Shown: piece by piece, positions 17,839-25,873 of the stretch
Layout: each line of letters opens with the position of its first letter
Numbering within the stretch: position 1 is the first letter of the stretch
From: Roseiflexus castenholzii DSM 13941
GTDB taxonomy: Bacteria > Chloroflexota > Chloroflexia > Chloroflexales > Roseiflexaceae
Length of the DNA: 64,000 nucleotides
NCBI RefSeq assembly: GCF_000017805.1
Contig: NC_009767.1
Coordinates: 4,009,001 to 4,073,000 of the forward strand
Direction: 5' to 3'
Program-made: the position numbers and the translations under genes
Notes under the pieces: generated by a model
Databases searched by the model: none
Told to the model about the DNA's origin: nothing
What the model saw: the letters and a program-made list of their open reading frames with translations, nothing else

Positions 17839-18528
17839 TCAATGCGCCCCGCGCCCCTGAAACACCGCCAGAACGGTTCGGACCAGAATCTCCAGGTCCA
17901 GTCCCAGGCAACGATGCTCGATATACATGATGTCAAGACGCAACCGTTCATCGAACTCCGTGCTGGCGCGCCCATACACCTGCCACAAACCGGTCAGTCC
18001 CGGCTTCACATCGAGGCGCGCTGTCTGCCAGAGCTGATAGGTGCTGGCGTCGAATGAAGTCGGGCGCGGACCGACCAGACTCATCTCACCACGGATCACA
18101 TTAATAATCTGCGGCAACTCATCAAGGCTGGTCTTGCGCAAAAACTTCCCAACCCGCGTAATGCGCGGATCGTTTGTGATCTTGAAATCGGGCCACTGCA
18201 ATTCGTTCAGGTGCGCCAGTTGTTTTTTCAACTCCTCAGCATTCGGCACCATGGTGCGAAACTTGTACATTTTGAAACGCCGCCCGCCCTTGCCGGTGCG
18301 ATTTTGTGTGAAGATCACCGGACCACCCGGCGACTCGATTTTGATGGCCAGAGCGATGATCAGAAACAATGGCAGCACCATCGGCGACGCCAGGAGTGAC
18401 AGGGACAGATCCATGATCCGCTTGGCGCGCCGATAGGCGCGACCGCGCAACCATTGACGTTCAGGACGGTAGCGCTCGATCCAATCGAGCGTGTATGCCG
18501 GTCGGCTCCGATTAACGATGGTCGCCAT
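17839..18528 (-). CDS. Initiating undecaprenyl-phosphate sugar transferase
   Basis: A 229-residue bacterial sugar transferase (PF02397 type). It moves a sugar-1-phosphate from a nucleotide sugar to undecaprenyl phosphate and so starts the repeat unit. It has one membrane segment (about residues 40-62, MDLSLSLLASPMVLPLFLII) followed by the catalytic core: FTQNRTGKGGRRFKMYKFRT, LRKTSLDELPQIINVIRGEM, LVGPRP, KPGLTGLWQV. It lacks the long N-terminal multi-helix domain of WbaP-type enzymes, as in short PglC/EpsL-like forms. A GGGAAGGA site precedes the ATG at 18528. A 97-base gap upstream could hold a promoter, but I could not define one. Confidence 0.92.
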   Translation of the reverse strand: MATIVNRSRPAYTLDWIERYRPERQWLRGRAYRRAKRIMDLSLSLLASPMVLPLFLIIALAIKIESPGGPVIFTQNRTGKGGRRFKMYKFRTMVPNAEELKKQLAHLNELQWPDFKITNDPRITRVGKFLRKTSLDELPQIINVIRGEMSLVGPRPTSFDASTYQLWQTARLDVKPGLTGLWQVYGRASTEFDERLRLDIMYIEHRCLGLDLEILVRTVLAVFQGRGAH

Positions 18529-18625
18529 ACTTCCTTCCCTCGCTATGCTCTCTTCAGCGCTCTCGTGGCGCAATCACCCTCACACAACGCTCACTGCCGC
18601 CAAAACCGAAATGACAGAGCGTGAA

Positions 18626-19504
18626 CTATACGCTGACCTCCGGCGCATTCAATGACTCCGGCGAACGAACGTCGCGGGTGTGCTGGTGATTCTGGCGGAG
18701 ATGGCGTTCTGCCGTCTCGACCAGGTCCTCAAAGGTCAATGAATGATCCGGGAACGCCGCCACCCCATAACAGGCGCTGATCCCCAGGCGATCCTGCACC
18801 AGATGCACGAGTCGATCCCCCAGCAACCTGGCTTTCTCTTCCGAGGTTTCGGGCGCCACCAGGATCAGTCGTCCCGGCTTGCTATCTTCAATAATCAGAT
18901 CGGTGCGGCGCAAATGGCGCGCAAGCACGCGCGCCGTCACCGCCAGTACATACCGCTGCATCATCCCCCGCTGCAATTCCTGCACGAAACGATGCATCAT
19001 CATATTCAGCGAACGCGCATCCGCCTCGAAAATGAGCACACTCAACGGGCGGTGCAACCGACGACTGGCGCTCATTTGCGTCTGGACATCCTCCTGCACT
19101 TCATGGAGCGAGCGCAGACGATCATTCCGGTCCCGCAGCGTGATAATTTCGACTGCATGGCGAAACTCCTCCAGCGCAGCGCCGACGCGCTGCGCCAGCA
19201 CCGCAGCGCCGCCAACCAGCGCAAACTCGACAATGGTCAGGTAGGTATGGACACCGCCAACTTTCGGCGACGGATCGAGCGCCAGCCCGACTCCCAGCAC
19301 AACCCACCCCAGCGCAACCGTCAGAATTGGCGGACGCTGCCGAAAGACGCTGAACAACGGGAGAAAGACCACAAGCGCAATCACAACATACGTAAACGGC
19401 TCAAGGTCCAGCGTATTGATGCTTCCCAAATCGAGGCGCTCAATATTGAAACCCGCAATCAACCAGAGAAGCAGTGCAACCAGTCGGCGACGTAAACTAT
19501 TCAT
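18626..19504 (-). CDS. Membrane protein with a degenerate GGDEF-like domain
   Basis: A 292-residue protein. Residues 1-105 form about three hydrophobic segments, then a coiled coil (AALEEFRHAVEIITLRDRND and following). The C-terminal half follows the GGDEF fold: PLSVLIFEADARSLN (equivalent of the metal-binding strand), RRTDLIIEDSKPGRLILVAP (where RxGGDEF should be) and YGVAAFPDHSLTFEDLVETA (the final strand and helix). The catalytic GGDEF is replaced by DSKPGR, so cyclase activity is unlikely. It may be a c-di-GMP- or GTP-sensing regulator of polysaccharide synthesis. It is coupled by ATGA overlap to the glycosyltransferase upstream. The assignment rests on fold-pattern reading. Confidence 0.65.
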   Translation of the reverse strand: MNSLRRRLVALLLWLIAGFNIERLDLGSINTLDLEPFTYVVIALVVFLPLFSVFRQRPPILTVALGWVVLGVGLALDPSPKVGGVHTYLTIVEFALVGGAAVLAQRVGAALEEFRHAVEIITLRDRNDRLRSLHEVQEDVQTQMSASRRLHRPLSVLIFEADARSLNMMMHRFVQELQRGMMQRYVLAVTARVLARHLRRTDLIIEDSKPGRLILVAPETSEEKARLLGDRLVHLVQDRLGISACYGVAAFPDHSLTFEDLVETAERHLRQNHQHTRDVRSPESLNAPEVSV

Positions 19505-20442
19505 GGCACGCGTCTCTCTTTCATAGTCTGATCATGCGTATCGGCATTTCGGGCGCGATAGATGTGATACGGGCGATCCGTGTTTGCCTGGCGATCATCA
19601 GGATTGGACATACCGGCGCGCACCCGTAGCATCTGAAGGTTGTAGCGCAGCCGATAGATCAGATAACGCGCCAGTTCCCCCCATCCGCGCTCGAAGTAGC
19701 GCCCCGATGTCAACACCGCCAGACGTGGCGCGCCGCTATAGACGACAGGCGTTCGCCGGGCGCGCAACACCGGACCAATGCTGAAATCAGCCGGCAGGTA
19801 GCCGGCATCGAACAACTCAATAAACAGATCGCGATCAATGGCGAAATTGCTGCCGCGGATCGTGGGGATGCCCATCACCTGGCGCTTGAACCAGCGCGTC
19901 AGATGATGAATGGCAACCCGCGCCTGTGTCGCAGCATCATCGTGCAGATCACAAAAATGGACCGGCGTATACGCCGCGCGCGCGCCGGCCGCAAACTGAT
20001 CCACATACCAATCCAGCAGTGCCGTTGGATCGGGCACACGACAATCGGCGTCGATGTGAATGGTGAGCGGCGCAGTGGCGGCGCGCGCGCCATGGACGCG
20101 CGCCGTCACTGCCACACGAATGCCCGGCAAACGCACATCCGGCTGACTGACAACACCAACCCCTACAGCGTGAAACGCAGCGAGAGAGGGCGGATCGTCA
20201 GGCGGATAATTATTCACCATGACGATGATTTCAAACGTGTGCCGACCGTGATAGCCGAGAAGATCATTGATGACCATCCAGACCCGCTCTAGATCCGTCT
20301 GGGCATTGACTGGGATAATGATCGAGCCATCAGGTCGATGTGAGAGTTCGCCCCGTAACCGGCGCATTGCGGCAGCATTTCTATCCTGCGTGTGCATCAT
20401 CACAACGTAAGGTGCTTGATTGCTCATAAGAACAGGTCTCAT
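19501..20442 (-). CDS. GT2 family glycosyltransferase
   Basis: A 313-residue GT-A glycosyltransferase and the first gene of the leftward polysaccharide operon. Visible motifs are DGSIIIPVNAQTDLERV (start of the fold), EIIVMVNNYPPDD, HIDADCRVPD (DXD) and an acceptor segment IRGSNFAIDRDLF typical of GT2 proteins. The ATG at 20442 has GAGG 9-10 bases upstream. The downstream ATG at 20427 is an alternative with a weaker site. It ends inside the start of the degenerate GGDEF gene (ATGA). Confidence 0.82.
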   Translation of the reverse strand: MRPVLMSNQAPYVVMMHTQDRNAAAMRRLRGELSHRPDGSIIIPVNAQTDLERVWMVINDLLGYHGRHTFEIIVMVNNYPPDDPPSLAAFHAVGVGVVSQPDVRLPGIRVAVTARVHGARAATAPLTIHIDADCRVPDPTALLDWYVDQFAAGARAAYTPVHFCDLHDDAATQARVAIHHLTRWFKRQVMGIPTIRGSNFAIDRDLFIELFDAGYLPADFSIGPVLRARRTPVVYSGAPRLAVLTSGRYFERGWGELARYLIYRLRYNLQMLRVRAGMSNPDDRQANTDRPYHIYRARNADTHDQTMKERRVP

Positions 20443-20587
20443 CAGAATTGCCTCACAGCCGCACCATCGCTTCACCAGCGCTGCTCTCTGTTGGTACGAA
20501 CCCCTATAGAAATCGTCAGGAAAACAGGCGATGTTGCGGTACTGATCAGTGTGTGTCTGTAGCGTACCTCAGAAAGGAAAGTAAGCA

Positions 20588-20668
20588 ATGACAACCAAAG
20601 GCATCTCTATGAAAATTCGTTCATCCCTTTGCGAGAAGCCACTGCGCTTGACACATTTCTCGCCGTGA
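20588..20668 (+). CDS. Possible 26-residue small ORF
   Basis: An ATG at 20588 preceded by AAAGGAAAG (7-9 bases upstream) opens a 26-codon frame encoding a basic peptide beginning MTTKGISMKIRSS. It sits in the 420-base gap between the divergent polysaccharide operon and the SIS gene. The good ribosome-binding site is the only support; no promoter or homology is recognised. The rest of that gap, apart from the repeat at 20697-20846, shows no other gene. Confidence 0.2.
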   Translation: MTTKGISMKIRSSLCEKPLRLTHFSP

Positions 20669-20696
20669 TCCACGATCAGGCCGAATCATCAATGTC

Positions 20697-20846
20697 ATAC
20701 CAATGACGATTGACGATGCCGCATGCGTGTCATTCCGAGCCCTTCGCTTCGCTCAGGGTAAACGCAGCGAGGAATCTGCGCGGGTCGCGCACGACCCCTC
20801 GCGCGGCTCGGGGTGACCATGCCGGATGGTCACAGGTCATTGGTAT
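20697..20846 (+). repeat. MITE-like inverted-terminus repeat, copy A (150 bp)
   Basis: The element starts ATACCAATGAC and ends GTCATTGGTAT, an 11-bp perfect terminal inverted repeat. The interior carries CGCATGCGTGTCATTCCGAG, an 18-20 base segment rich in CTTCGCTTCGCT, and then AGCGAGGAATCTGCG. The same sequence recurs at 40903-41052 (inverted), 44650-44776 and 52149-52269. TA dinucleotides lie at both ends, compatible with a TA target duplication. It ends 16 bases before the SIS gene start, immediately upstream of that gene's ribosome site. Confidence 0.85.
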
Positions 20847-20862
20847 CACGAGGGAGAAACCA

Positions 20863-21906
20863 ATGACGCCTTCCATTCTCCTCCAGGAGATCGCTGAGCA
20901 ACCCGCAGCGCTCCGCCGACTTATCGATGCTGAGTCCAGACACATCATCAGTCTGGCGCACACCCTGAACGCGCGTGGACATCAGTACGTCGTTATCGCA
21001 GCGCGGGGATCATCGGACAACGCGGCGCGCTATGCGCAATACCTGATGGGCGCGACGCTGGGTCTGCCGGTTGCGCTGGCAACGCCTTCGCTCCACACGC
21101 GCTACGGCGCGCATCTGCGTTTCGACGGCGCGCTGGTCATCGGCATCTCGCAGTCGGGGGCATCGCCCGACATCTGCACCGTGATCGACGACGCGCGCCG
21201 GGCAGGGGCGCCAACTGTGGCTATCACAAACAACCCGGAGTCGCCATTGGCGGAAGCAGCGGAGTTTACGATTCCGTTACACGCAGGCGTTGAGCGCAGT
21301 ATTGCCGCCACTAAGACGTATACGACCCAACTGGCGGCGCTCGCACTGCTAACTCTCAGCATGGCAAACGATCACGCCGGACTTGCGACGCTGGCAACGA
21401 TCCCTGACGCGATGGAAGCGGCGCTCACGCTCGATTCCTGGATGCACGGCATTGCGGGAGACATGGCAGGCGCAACTGCTGCCGTCACCATCGGGCGCGG
21501 CTACCACTATGCAACCGCATGGGAAATTGCGCTCAAGTTGAAAGAACTGACGTATATCGCGGCTGAACCGTATTCGGCGGCAGATTTTCAGCACGGACCG
21601 ATTGCCCTGGTGCGCGAAGATTTTCCGGTCATCCTCATTGCGACCCGTGGCGCCGTCGCCGATGATCTCACGACCCTCACGATCCGTCTGCACGACCTTG
21701 GCGCCCATCTGACAGCCATCAGCGATGTGTCTGCCATCCTGGAGACGGCCAACCGACCGGCGCGGTTGCCGATAAGCGTCGAGGAGCGCTTCGCGCCGAT
21801 AACGACAATTATTGCGGGACAATTACTGGTTTTTCATCTCGCTCGCGCACGTGGTCTCGACCCGGATAACCCGCGTGGATTGCGCAAGGTAACAGAAACC
21901 AGGTAA
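20863..21906 (+). CDS. SIS-domain aminosugar-phosphate isomerase/deaminase (GlmS isomerase-like)
   Basis: A 347-residue protein made of two SIS domains equivalent to the C-terminal isomerase half of GlmS, with no glutaminase domain. Motifs: AARGSSDNAARYAQYL and GISQSGASPD (first phosphate loop), AATKTYTTQLAALALL, GRGYHYATAWEIALKLKE, AAEPYSAADFQHGP, and a C-terminal PRGLRKVTET. Proteins of this build act as glucosamine-6-phosphate deaminases (NagB-II type) or fructosamine-phosphate deglycases. It may supply or drain amino sugars for the neighbouring polysaccharide. The ATG at 20863 with GAGGGAG upstream is chosen. A longer frame would translate the repeat and is rejected. Confidence 0.85.
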   Translation: MTPSILLQEIAEQPAALRRLIDAESRHIISLAHTLNARGHQYVVIAARGSSDNAARYAQYLMGATLGLPVALATPSLHTRYGAHLRFDGALVIGISQSGASPDICTVIDDARRAGAPTVAITNNPESPLAEAAEFTIPLHAGVERSIAATKTYTTQLAALALLTLSMANDHAGLATLATIPDAMEAALTLDSWMHGIAGDMAGATAAVTIGRGYHYATAWEIALKLKELTYIAAEPYSAADFQHGPIALVREDFPVILIATRGAVADDLTTLTIRLHDLGAHLTAISDVSAILETANRPARLPISVEERFAPITTIIAGQLLVFHLARARGLDPDNPRGLRKVTETR

Positions 21907-21940
21907 GAGGCAAAGAGCACACGACAAAGAAGGTAAAACC

Positions 21941-22079
21941 GTAAGGGCGAAGCGCCGCCGCGCCCCGTCCTCCCCGACAAAAGGGCGCGGCAACGCCGCG
22001 CCCCACCAGCGCGCGGCGCTGCCGCGCCTCATCCTCTCCGAAAAACGGCAATCGTAAGGGCGAAGCGCCGCCGCGCCCC
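21941..22079. repeat. Pair of 26-bp direct repeats in a GC-rich intergenic stretch
   Basis: An identical 26-base unit beginning GTAAGGGCGAAGCGCCGCC occurs at 21941-21966 and 22054-22079, 113 bases apart. The intervening bases contain further GCGCCGCGCC-type inverted motifs. It lies between the convergent SIS gene and auracyanin gene, so folded transcripts here could act as a transcription end. No poly-T run was seen. Confidence 0.6.
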
Positions 22080-22114
22080 ATAGGACACGGCGCTGCCGCG
22101 CCCCTCGCCCGGCA

Positions 22115-22594
22115 TCACGGCGCGACCGTCATCACGCCTTTCATACCGCCAGCATAGTGCGCCGGGTAAGTGCAGAGGAACACATACGTCCCGGGAGCGG
22201 GCGCTGTGAAGGTAATCGTCTCACTGCCGCCAGGACCGAGCATCTTCGTAGCGGCGATGATGTTCGTCCGATCGGCTGGCAGGAAATCGGGAGGACCGGC
22301 GTTAATCGCCTCTTCATCGACTTTCGCGGCGACATCCTCACCACCTTTGACAATCACGATATTGTGTTGCTGCGCCGTTGACGTATTCTTAAACGTCACG
22401 GTGATCGTCTGACCGGTGGGTACCGTGAACTCTTTCTTATCGTATGCCAGGTTCTCGCCATCGGACGCGATCTCGATCGTTGTGCTCGCGCCGCCGCCAC
22501 CGCCACCACCGCCACCGCCGCCGCCGCACGCAGCCAGCGCAAATGCAGAAACGACGGCAACCATCAGCACCCACAAGGACTTGTGCATCTTCAT
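22115..22594 (-). CDS. Auracyanin-like blue copper lipoprotein
   Basis: A 159-residue exported cupredoxin. The N-terminus has a basic start, a hydrophobic core and a lipobox-type AFALAACG, so it is probably lipid-anchored. A run of about a dozen glycines follows as a flexible linker. The copper site is readable: His in TAQQHNIVIV, and the C-terminal loop CTYPAHYAGGM gives Cys, His (+5) and Met (+10). In Chloroflexota such proteins (auracyanins) carry electrons from Alternative Complex III to the reaction-centre cytochrome or to respiration. The ATG at 22594 has AAGGGG upstream and a strong promoter at 22633-22660. The poly-Gly DNA is a GGC/CCGCCA microsatellite. Confidence 0.9.
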   Translation of the reverse strand: MKMHKSLWVLMVAVVSAFALAACGGGGGGGGGGGGASTTIEIASDGENLAYDKKEFTVPTGQTITVTFKNTSTAQQHNIVIVKGGEDVAAKVDEEAINAGPPDFLPADRTNIIAATKMLGPGGSETITFTAPAPGTYVFLCTYPAHYAGGMKGVMTVAP

Positions 22595-22632
22595 ACGGAT
22601 CCCCTTTACTGGTTTTTCAGGCGAACGTGTGT

Positions 22633-22660
22633 ATTCTATCACAAGCAGCACCATTGTCAA
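22633..22660 (-). promoter_or_regulatory. Strong sigma-70-type promoter of the auracyanin gene
   Basis: On the minus strand, TTGACA (22660-22655) is followed after 16 bases by TAGAAT (22638-22633), 38 bases before the auracyanin start. The -35 box is a perfect consensus match, consistent with high expression of an electron carrier. Confidence 0.7.
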
Positions 22661-22763
22661 TGCATGGATACGCTGCGGCAACATAGTGGGATGTGCGATG
22701 CAGCCGCCAGAACGATGAATGCTTTTTATCGACGCAGACGCGCGTCGCCATCGCACCGAGCGA

Positions 22764-23348
22764 CTACTGCGTCGGCGCAGGGTGAGTTTCCCGATCCGCC
22801 GACGCATACTGAAGCAACGCTTCACGCAGCGCATCGACAAACTCACGCGGACGCGCCGGACTGATAATGAGCGACGGCGCATCATACCGCGCTACGGCTA
22901 CCAACCGTTCTCGATGCGTCGCGGCGAAAAACACGCGCCCGTATGGATCGAGATGAAAGAGACCGTGATACCCAAACACACCGGCATTGAACGAACGACG
23001 CAGACCAAAGCGTGGCACATCCGCCAGTGCGCCCGCCGGTGAGACGCCAGCGATCTGTTTGAAAGGAACGCGTAACGCGCGCGCCCAACGCCGTCGAACG
23101 ATCAACGCATCCTTTGCCGCCACATAAGCGACCGGTTGTATGGCATAGTTCAGCGTCAGCCACGCCGCCAACGCCAGCGCGACGGCAACCGTAACGACAG
23201 CGCCGGTCAGCGCAATGCCTGCCACCAGCAAGCCGCTGAGATAGAGAAACAGTGTTGGCAGCATCAGAACGCCTCCAAGCGTTGCAACGCCGCTGGTGAC
23301 GCGCTCGGCGTATGGGTCGAGTTCAGCTGCACTGAATGATGTTTCCAT
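22764..23348 (-). CDS. Membrane protein with a bacterial PH-like domain
   Basis: A 194-residue protein with two hydrophobic segments at about residues 20-68 and then a compact beta-rich domain: DALIVRRRWARALRVPFKQI, FGYHGLFHLDPYGRVFFAAT, and LIISPARPREFVDALREAL. The alternation of short strands ending in 'IISPxxPxEFVxxL' is typical of small bacterial PH domains attached to two membrane helices. Function is unknown; membrane-stress or lipid-associated roles are proposed for related families. It starts at 23348, and its upstream region is shared with the divergent histidine kinase at 23537. Confidence 0.65.
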   Translation of the reverse strand: METSFSAAELDPYAERVTSGVATLGGVLMLPTLFLYLSGLLVAGIALTGAVVTVAVALALAAWLTLNYAIQPVAYVAAKDALIVRRRWARALRVPFKQIAGVSPAGALADVPRFGLRRSFNAGVFGYHGLFHLDPYGRVFFAATHRERLVAVARYDAPSLIISPARPREFVDALREALLQYASADRETHPAPTQ

Positions 23349-23536
23349 AGTAAAAAACCCTGACTATAGTACTCCTTGTACATACCCCAACGGCATGGTA
23401 TATCATCAGTATATGTCACATTCCTGCACAAGCCTGCATTGCTTATCTGATCGGACGCCTGAGCGAATAGACGGCCGCGCATACTGCACTCCATTATCTC
23501 CAGGCGCTACGCTCACGGAATGAACGCTGGAGGCTG

Positions 23537-25498
23537 GTGCAAAGACAAAGACCACTCTGCACGATGTCATCCGAACACGTGGCGCCTGCGCCCAATCAAA
23601 CCATTCAGATCTCAGCACTGATCCGTCGGCTCTACCAGCCAACCGCTATTGCTTCTGCCATCACCCTCACGCTCACCAGTATTGCCATCGCTATGTTCCA
23701 GCAATGGTCTCTCTCCACGCTTGCCATCGGCGTCGGACTGGCGATCCTGCTTCTGCTCTGTGATCGTTTTCCTGTGCGCGTGCAGGACAGATGGCGACTC
23801 ACGCCAGCGCCTGTTGTGCTCGTGGCAGGAGCAATGATGACCGCCTGGTCTCCCGCGCTGATCGCAACGCTGGTCGGCAGCCTGCTCTCAACGCGACGAC
23901 CCTGGCAGCGCACGGTTCGCATCATTGCTATTCGCACATTAATCGTCAGCGGAGTCGCGCTTATGGCATGGGTTGTGCCGGCGACGCCACCACTCGTTCC
24001 ATCACTGGCGCTGGCATTGTTGGTGGGCGCTGGTTACCTGCTCGAAGCGCTCTTCGACACGGCAGAGATGCATTGGTCGACGCGCCTGCGCCACAGCATC
24101 GTCGCACTGCCATGGTACGTCCCCGTGATGGCGCTTCACGGCGCGCTATTCGGCGCTTTCTGGCCCGCCGCGCCCGAGGCGCTGCCGTTTACACTGGCGC
24201 TGCTTGGGTGCGTGCAGTTTCTGGCGCGCAATCAGGCGCGCCAGGGTCATATCAATGCCGAATTGACCGATCTGCGCGAGCAGCTCAGCACACGCACTGA
24301 ACGTCTCGAGCGCCTCCAGGCGCTGGCAACTGCTATGCTGGCAACCCTCGATGACCGGCGTCAACTTCAACTCCTCTGTGAACGCCTTGCCGCCCTGCTC
24401 GACGCCGAGGCCGGTTGGGTCGCCCTCGACGACAATGATGCTTTGCGCGTGCTGGCGGTGCATCGGCTGACGCTCGAACGTCCCGATCTGCCGCTGACGG
24501 ACCAGCAATGGTATCGTGAGATCATGCAGCGCGGACAGATCACCATGATTGCCGGGGAACATATCCTGCGCCTGGCGCCACCGATCACATCCGATGATCC
24601 CATGCGTTGGTCGACGCTGCTGGCGCTCCCGCTCCGAACCGACCACGGCGCGCTTGGTGTGATCTGCCTGGCATTCGACCACTTGCGTGGTCTTAATAGC
24701 GATGATCAACGCATTCTGACGTCGTTCACCCGCCAGGCGGCTGTGGCGATTGAGAATACTCGCCTATTCACCGAGCTTCGCCAGAAGCAGGCGGAACTGA
24801 TCCAGTCCTCGAAACTGGCAGCAGTTGGCACCTTTGCGGCAGGCATCGGACACGAATTCAACAATCTGCTTGGCGGCATGCTTGGCTATGCCGAACTGGG
24901 GCGCAGCACCGGCGATATTGCTGAAAAAGACCACGCACTCGATGTCATCCGGCAGGCATGCCAGCGCGGACGGGTTATCACGAGCGGCTTGCTGACCTTC
25001 GCGCGGCGCAGTGAGCATCGCCGCGAGGTGCACCATCTTGCCGACATCATTGCCGAAACTCTGACGCTTGTCGAGGTCGATCTGCGGAAACTCAATATTA
25101 CGCTGGCGCGCCATATCGAACCTACACCATCGATTCTCTGCGATGGCGGACAGATTGCCCAGGTTCTGCTGAACCTTGTGACGAACGCGCGCGATGCCAT
25201 TGGGCAGAATGGTGGAACGATCACCGTCTCGCTCCGGCAGTGCGACGAATGGGTCGAACTCAGTGTTCTCGACACCGGTGGAGGCATTCCCGAGCATGTG
25301 CGTGACCGCATCTTCGAACCGTTCGTCACGACGAAAGGCGCGCTCGGCGCCAGCAGCACTCCTGGGACCGGATTGGGGCTGTCGGTATCCTATGGCATCA
25401 TTAAGGATCATGGAGGGGATATTCAGTTTGAAACCGAGACCGGCGTTGGCACGAACATGATTGTGCGTTTGCCGATCCATCCGCCATCGTCGCAGTGA
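23537..25498 (+). CDS. Membrane sensor histidine kinase with GAF domain
   Basis: A 653-residue kinase. Residues 30-230 hold about six to seven hydrophobic segments. A coiled coil (ELTDLREQLSTRTERLERLQ) leads to a GAF domain (about 265-415, ending LTSFTRQAAVAIENTRLF). The kinase core has the phospho-acceptor H-box GIGHEFNNLLGGMLGYAEL, N-box NLVTNARDAI, G1 DTGGGIPEH and G2 GTGLGLSVSYGI. This NtrB/HEFNN subtype often pairs with regulators encoded elsewhere. The ANTAR regulator at 28607 is the nearest partner candidate (inference). The GTG at 23537 has GGAGG very close; an ATG at 23564 lacks a ribosome site, so the start is uncertain. Confidence 0.9.
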   Translation: MQRQRPLCTMSSEHVAPAPNQTIQISALIRRLYQPTAIASAITLTLTSIAIAMFQQWSLSTLAIGVGLAILLLLCDRFPVRVQDRWRLTPAPVVLVAGAMMTAWSPALIATLVGSLLSTRRPWQRTVRIIAIRTLIVSGVALMAWVVPATPPLVPSLALALLVGAGYLLEALFDTAEMHWSTRLRHSIVALPWYVPVMALHGALFGAFWPAAPEALPFTLALLGCVQFLARNQARQGHINAELTDLREQLSTRTERLERLQALATAMLATLDDRRQLQLLCERLAALLDAEAGWVALDDNDALRVLAVHRLTLERPDLPLTDQQWYREIMQRGQITMIAGEHILRLAPPITSDDPMRWSTLLALPLRTDHGALGVICLAFDHLRGLNSDDQRILTSFTRQAAVAIENTRLFTELRQKQAELIQSSKLAAVGTFAAGIGHEFNNLLGGMLGYAELGRSTGDIAEKDHALDVIRQACQRGRVITSGLLTFARRSEHRREVHHLADIIAETLTLVEVDLRKLNITLARHIEPTPSILCDGGQIAQVLLNLVTNARDAIGQNGGTITVSLRQCDEWVELSVLDTGGGIPEHVRDRIFEPFVTTKGALGASSTPGTGLGLSVSYGIIKDHGGDIQFETETGVGTNMIVRLPIHPPSSQ

Positions 25499-25530
25499 TC
25501 GCTGCCATCAATCCCAACGAAGGCGCCTCG

Positions 25531-25743
25531 CTACTTCAGTTCCGGGAGTTCGATCGGATCCTCGCGCGGCTCGCAGATGCCACAGAAGAGTGCGTGCGCA
25601 GTGACAATCGCGCGATACACATTGCGCTCATTTTGGTAGAGCGCCACAATATGGGGCATCTCCTGCGCACAGTCCTTGCAGAGCGCTCGCCCGCAAAACA
25701 TGCATGTCCCGTGCGCCGGTCGTTCGCAGTGCCAGCAGTTCAC
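25531..25743 (-). CDS. Small Cys-rich zinc-finger-like protein (70 aa)
   Basis: A GTG at 25743 is preceded by an ideal AGGAGG site 7 bases upstream and opens a 70-codon protein. The N-terminus packs paired cysteines: CWHCERPAHGTCMFCGRAL then CKDC, spaced C-x2-C-x7-C-x2-C-x4-C-x2-C, with a further CGIC near the C-terminus and several His residues. This pattern resembles B-box or treble-clef zinc-binding modules. The C-terminal tail is acidic. It is convergent with the histidine kinase, 32 bases away. Function unknown. Longer readings of this frame cross the promoter region of the divergent beta-helix gene and are unlikely. Confidence 0.7.
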   Translation of the reverse strand: MNCWHCERPAHGTCMFCGRALCKDCAQEMPHIVALYQNERNVYRAIVTAHALFCGICEPREDPIELPELK

Positions 25744-25873
25744 AGCAATCCTCCTGAAGAAGCGCGCGCGTATTCCACAGGCGTGATTGTACTCCAGAAT
25801 CGCCAACCGGCGTTGCGCCGCCTGTGGCGCTGTGGTAAGATGCGAGGGGATGTCGTGCGTTCGAGGAGCGAGA

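Noticed and set aside
20710..20862. N-terminal 51-residue extension of the SIS protein
   Set aside because: It is translation of repeat copy A; nearly the same peptide appears from copy B. The ATG at 20863 has the proper ribosome site.
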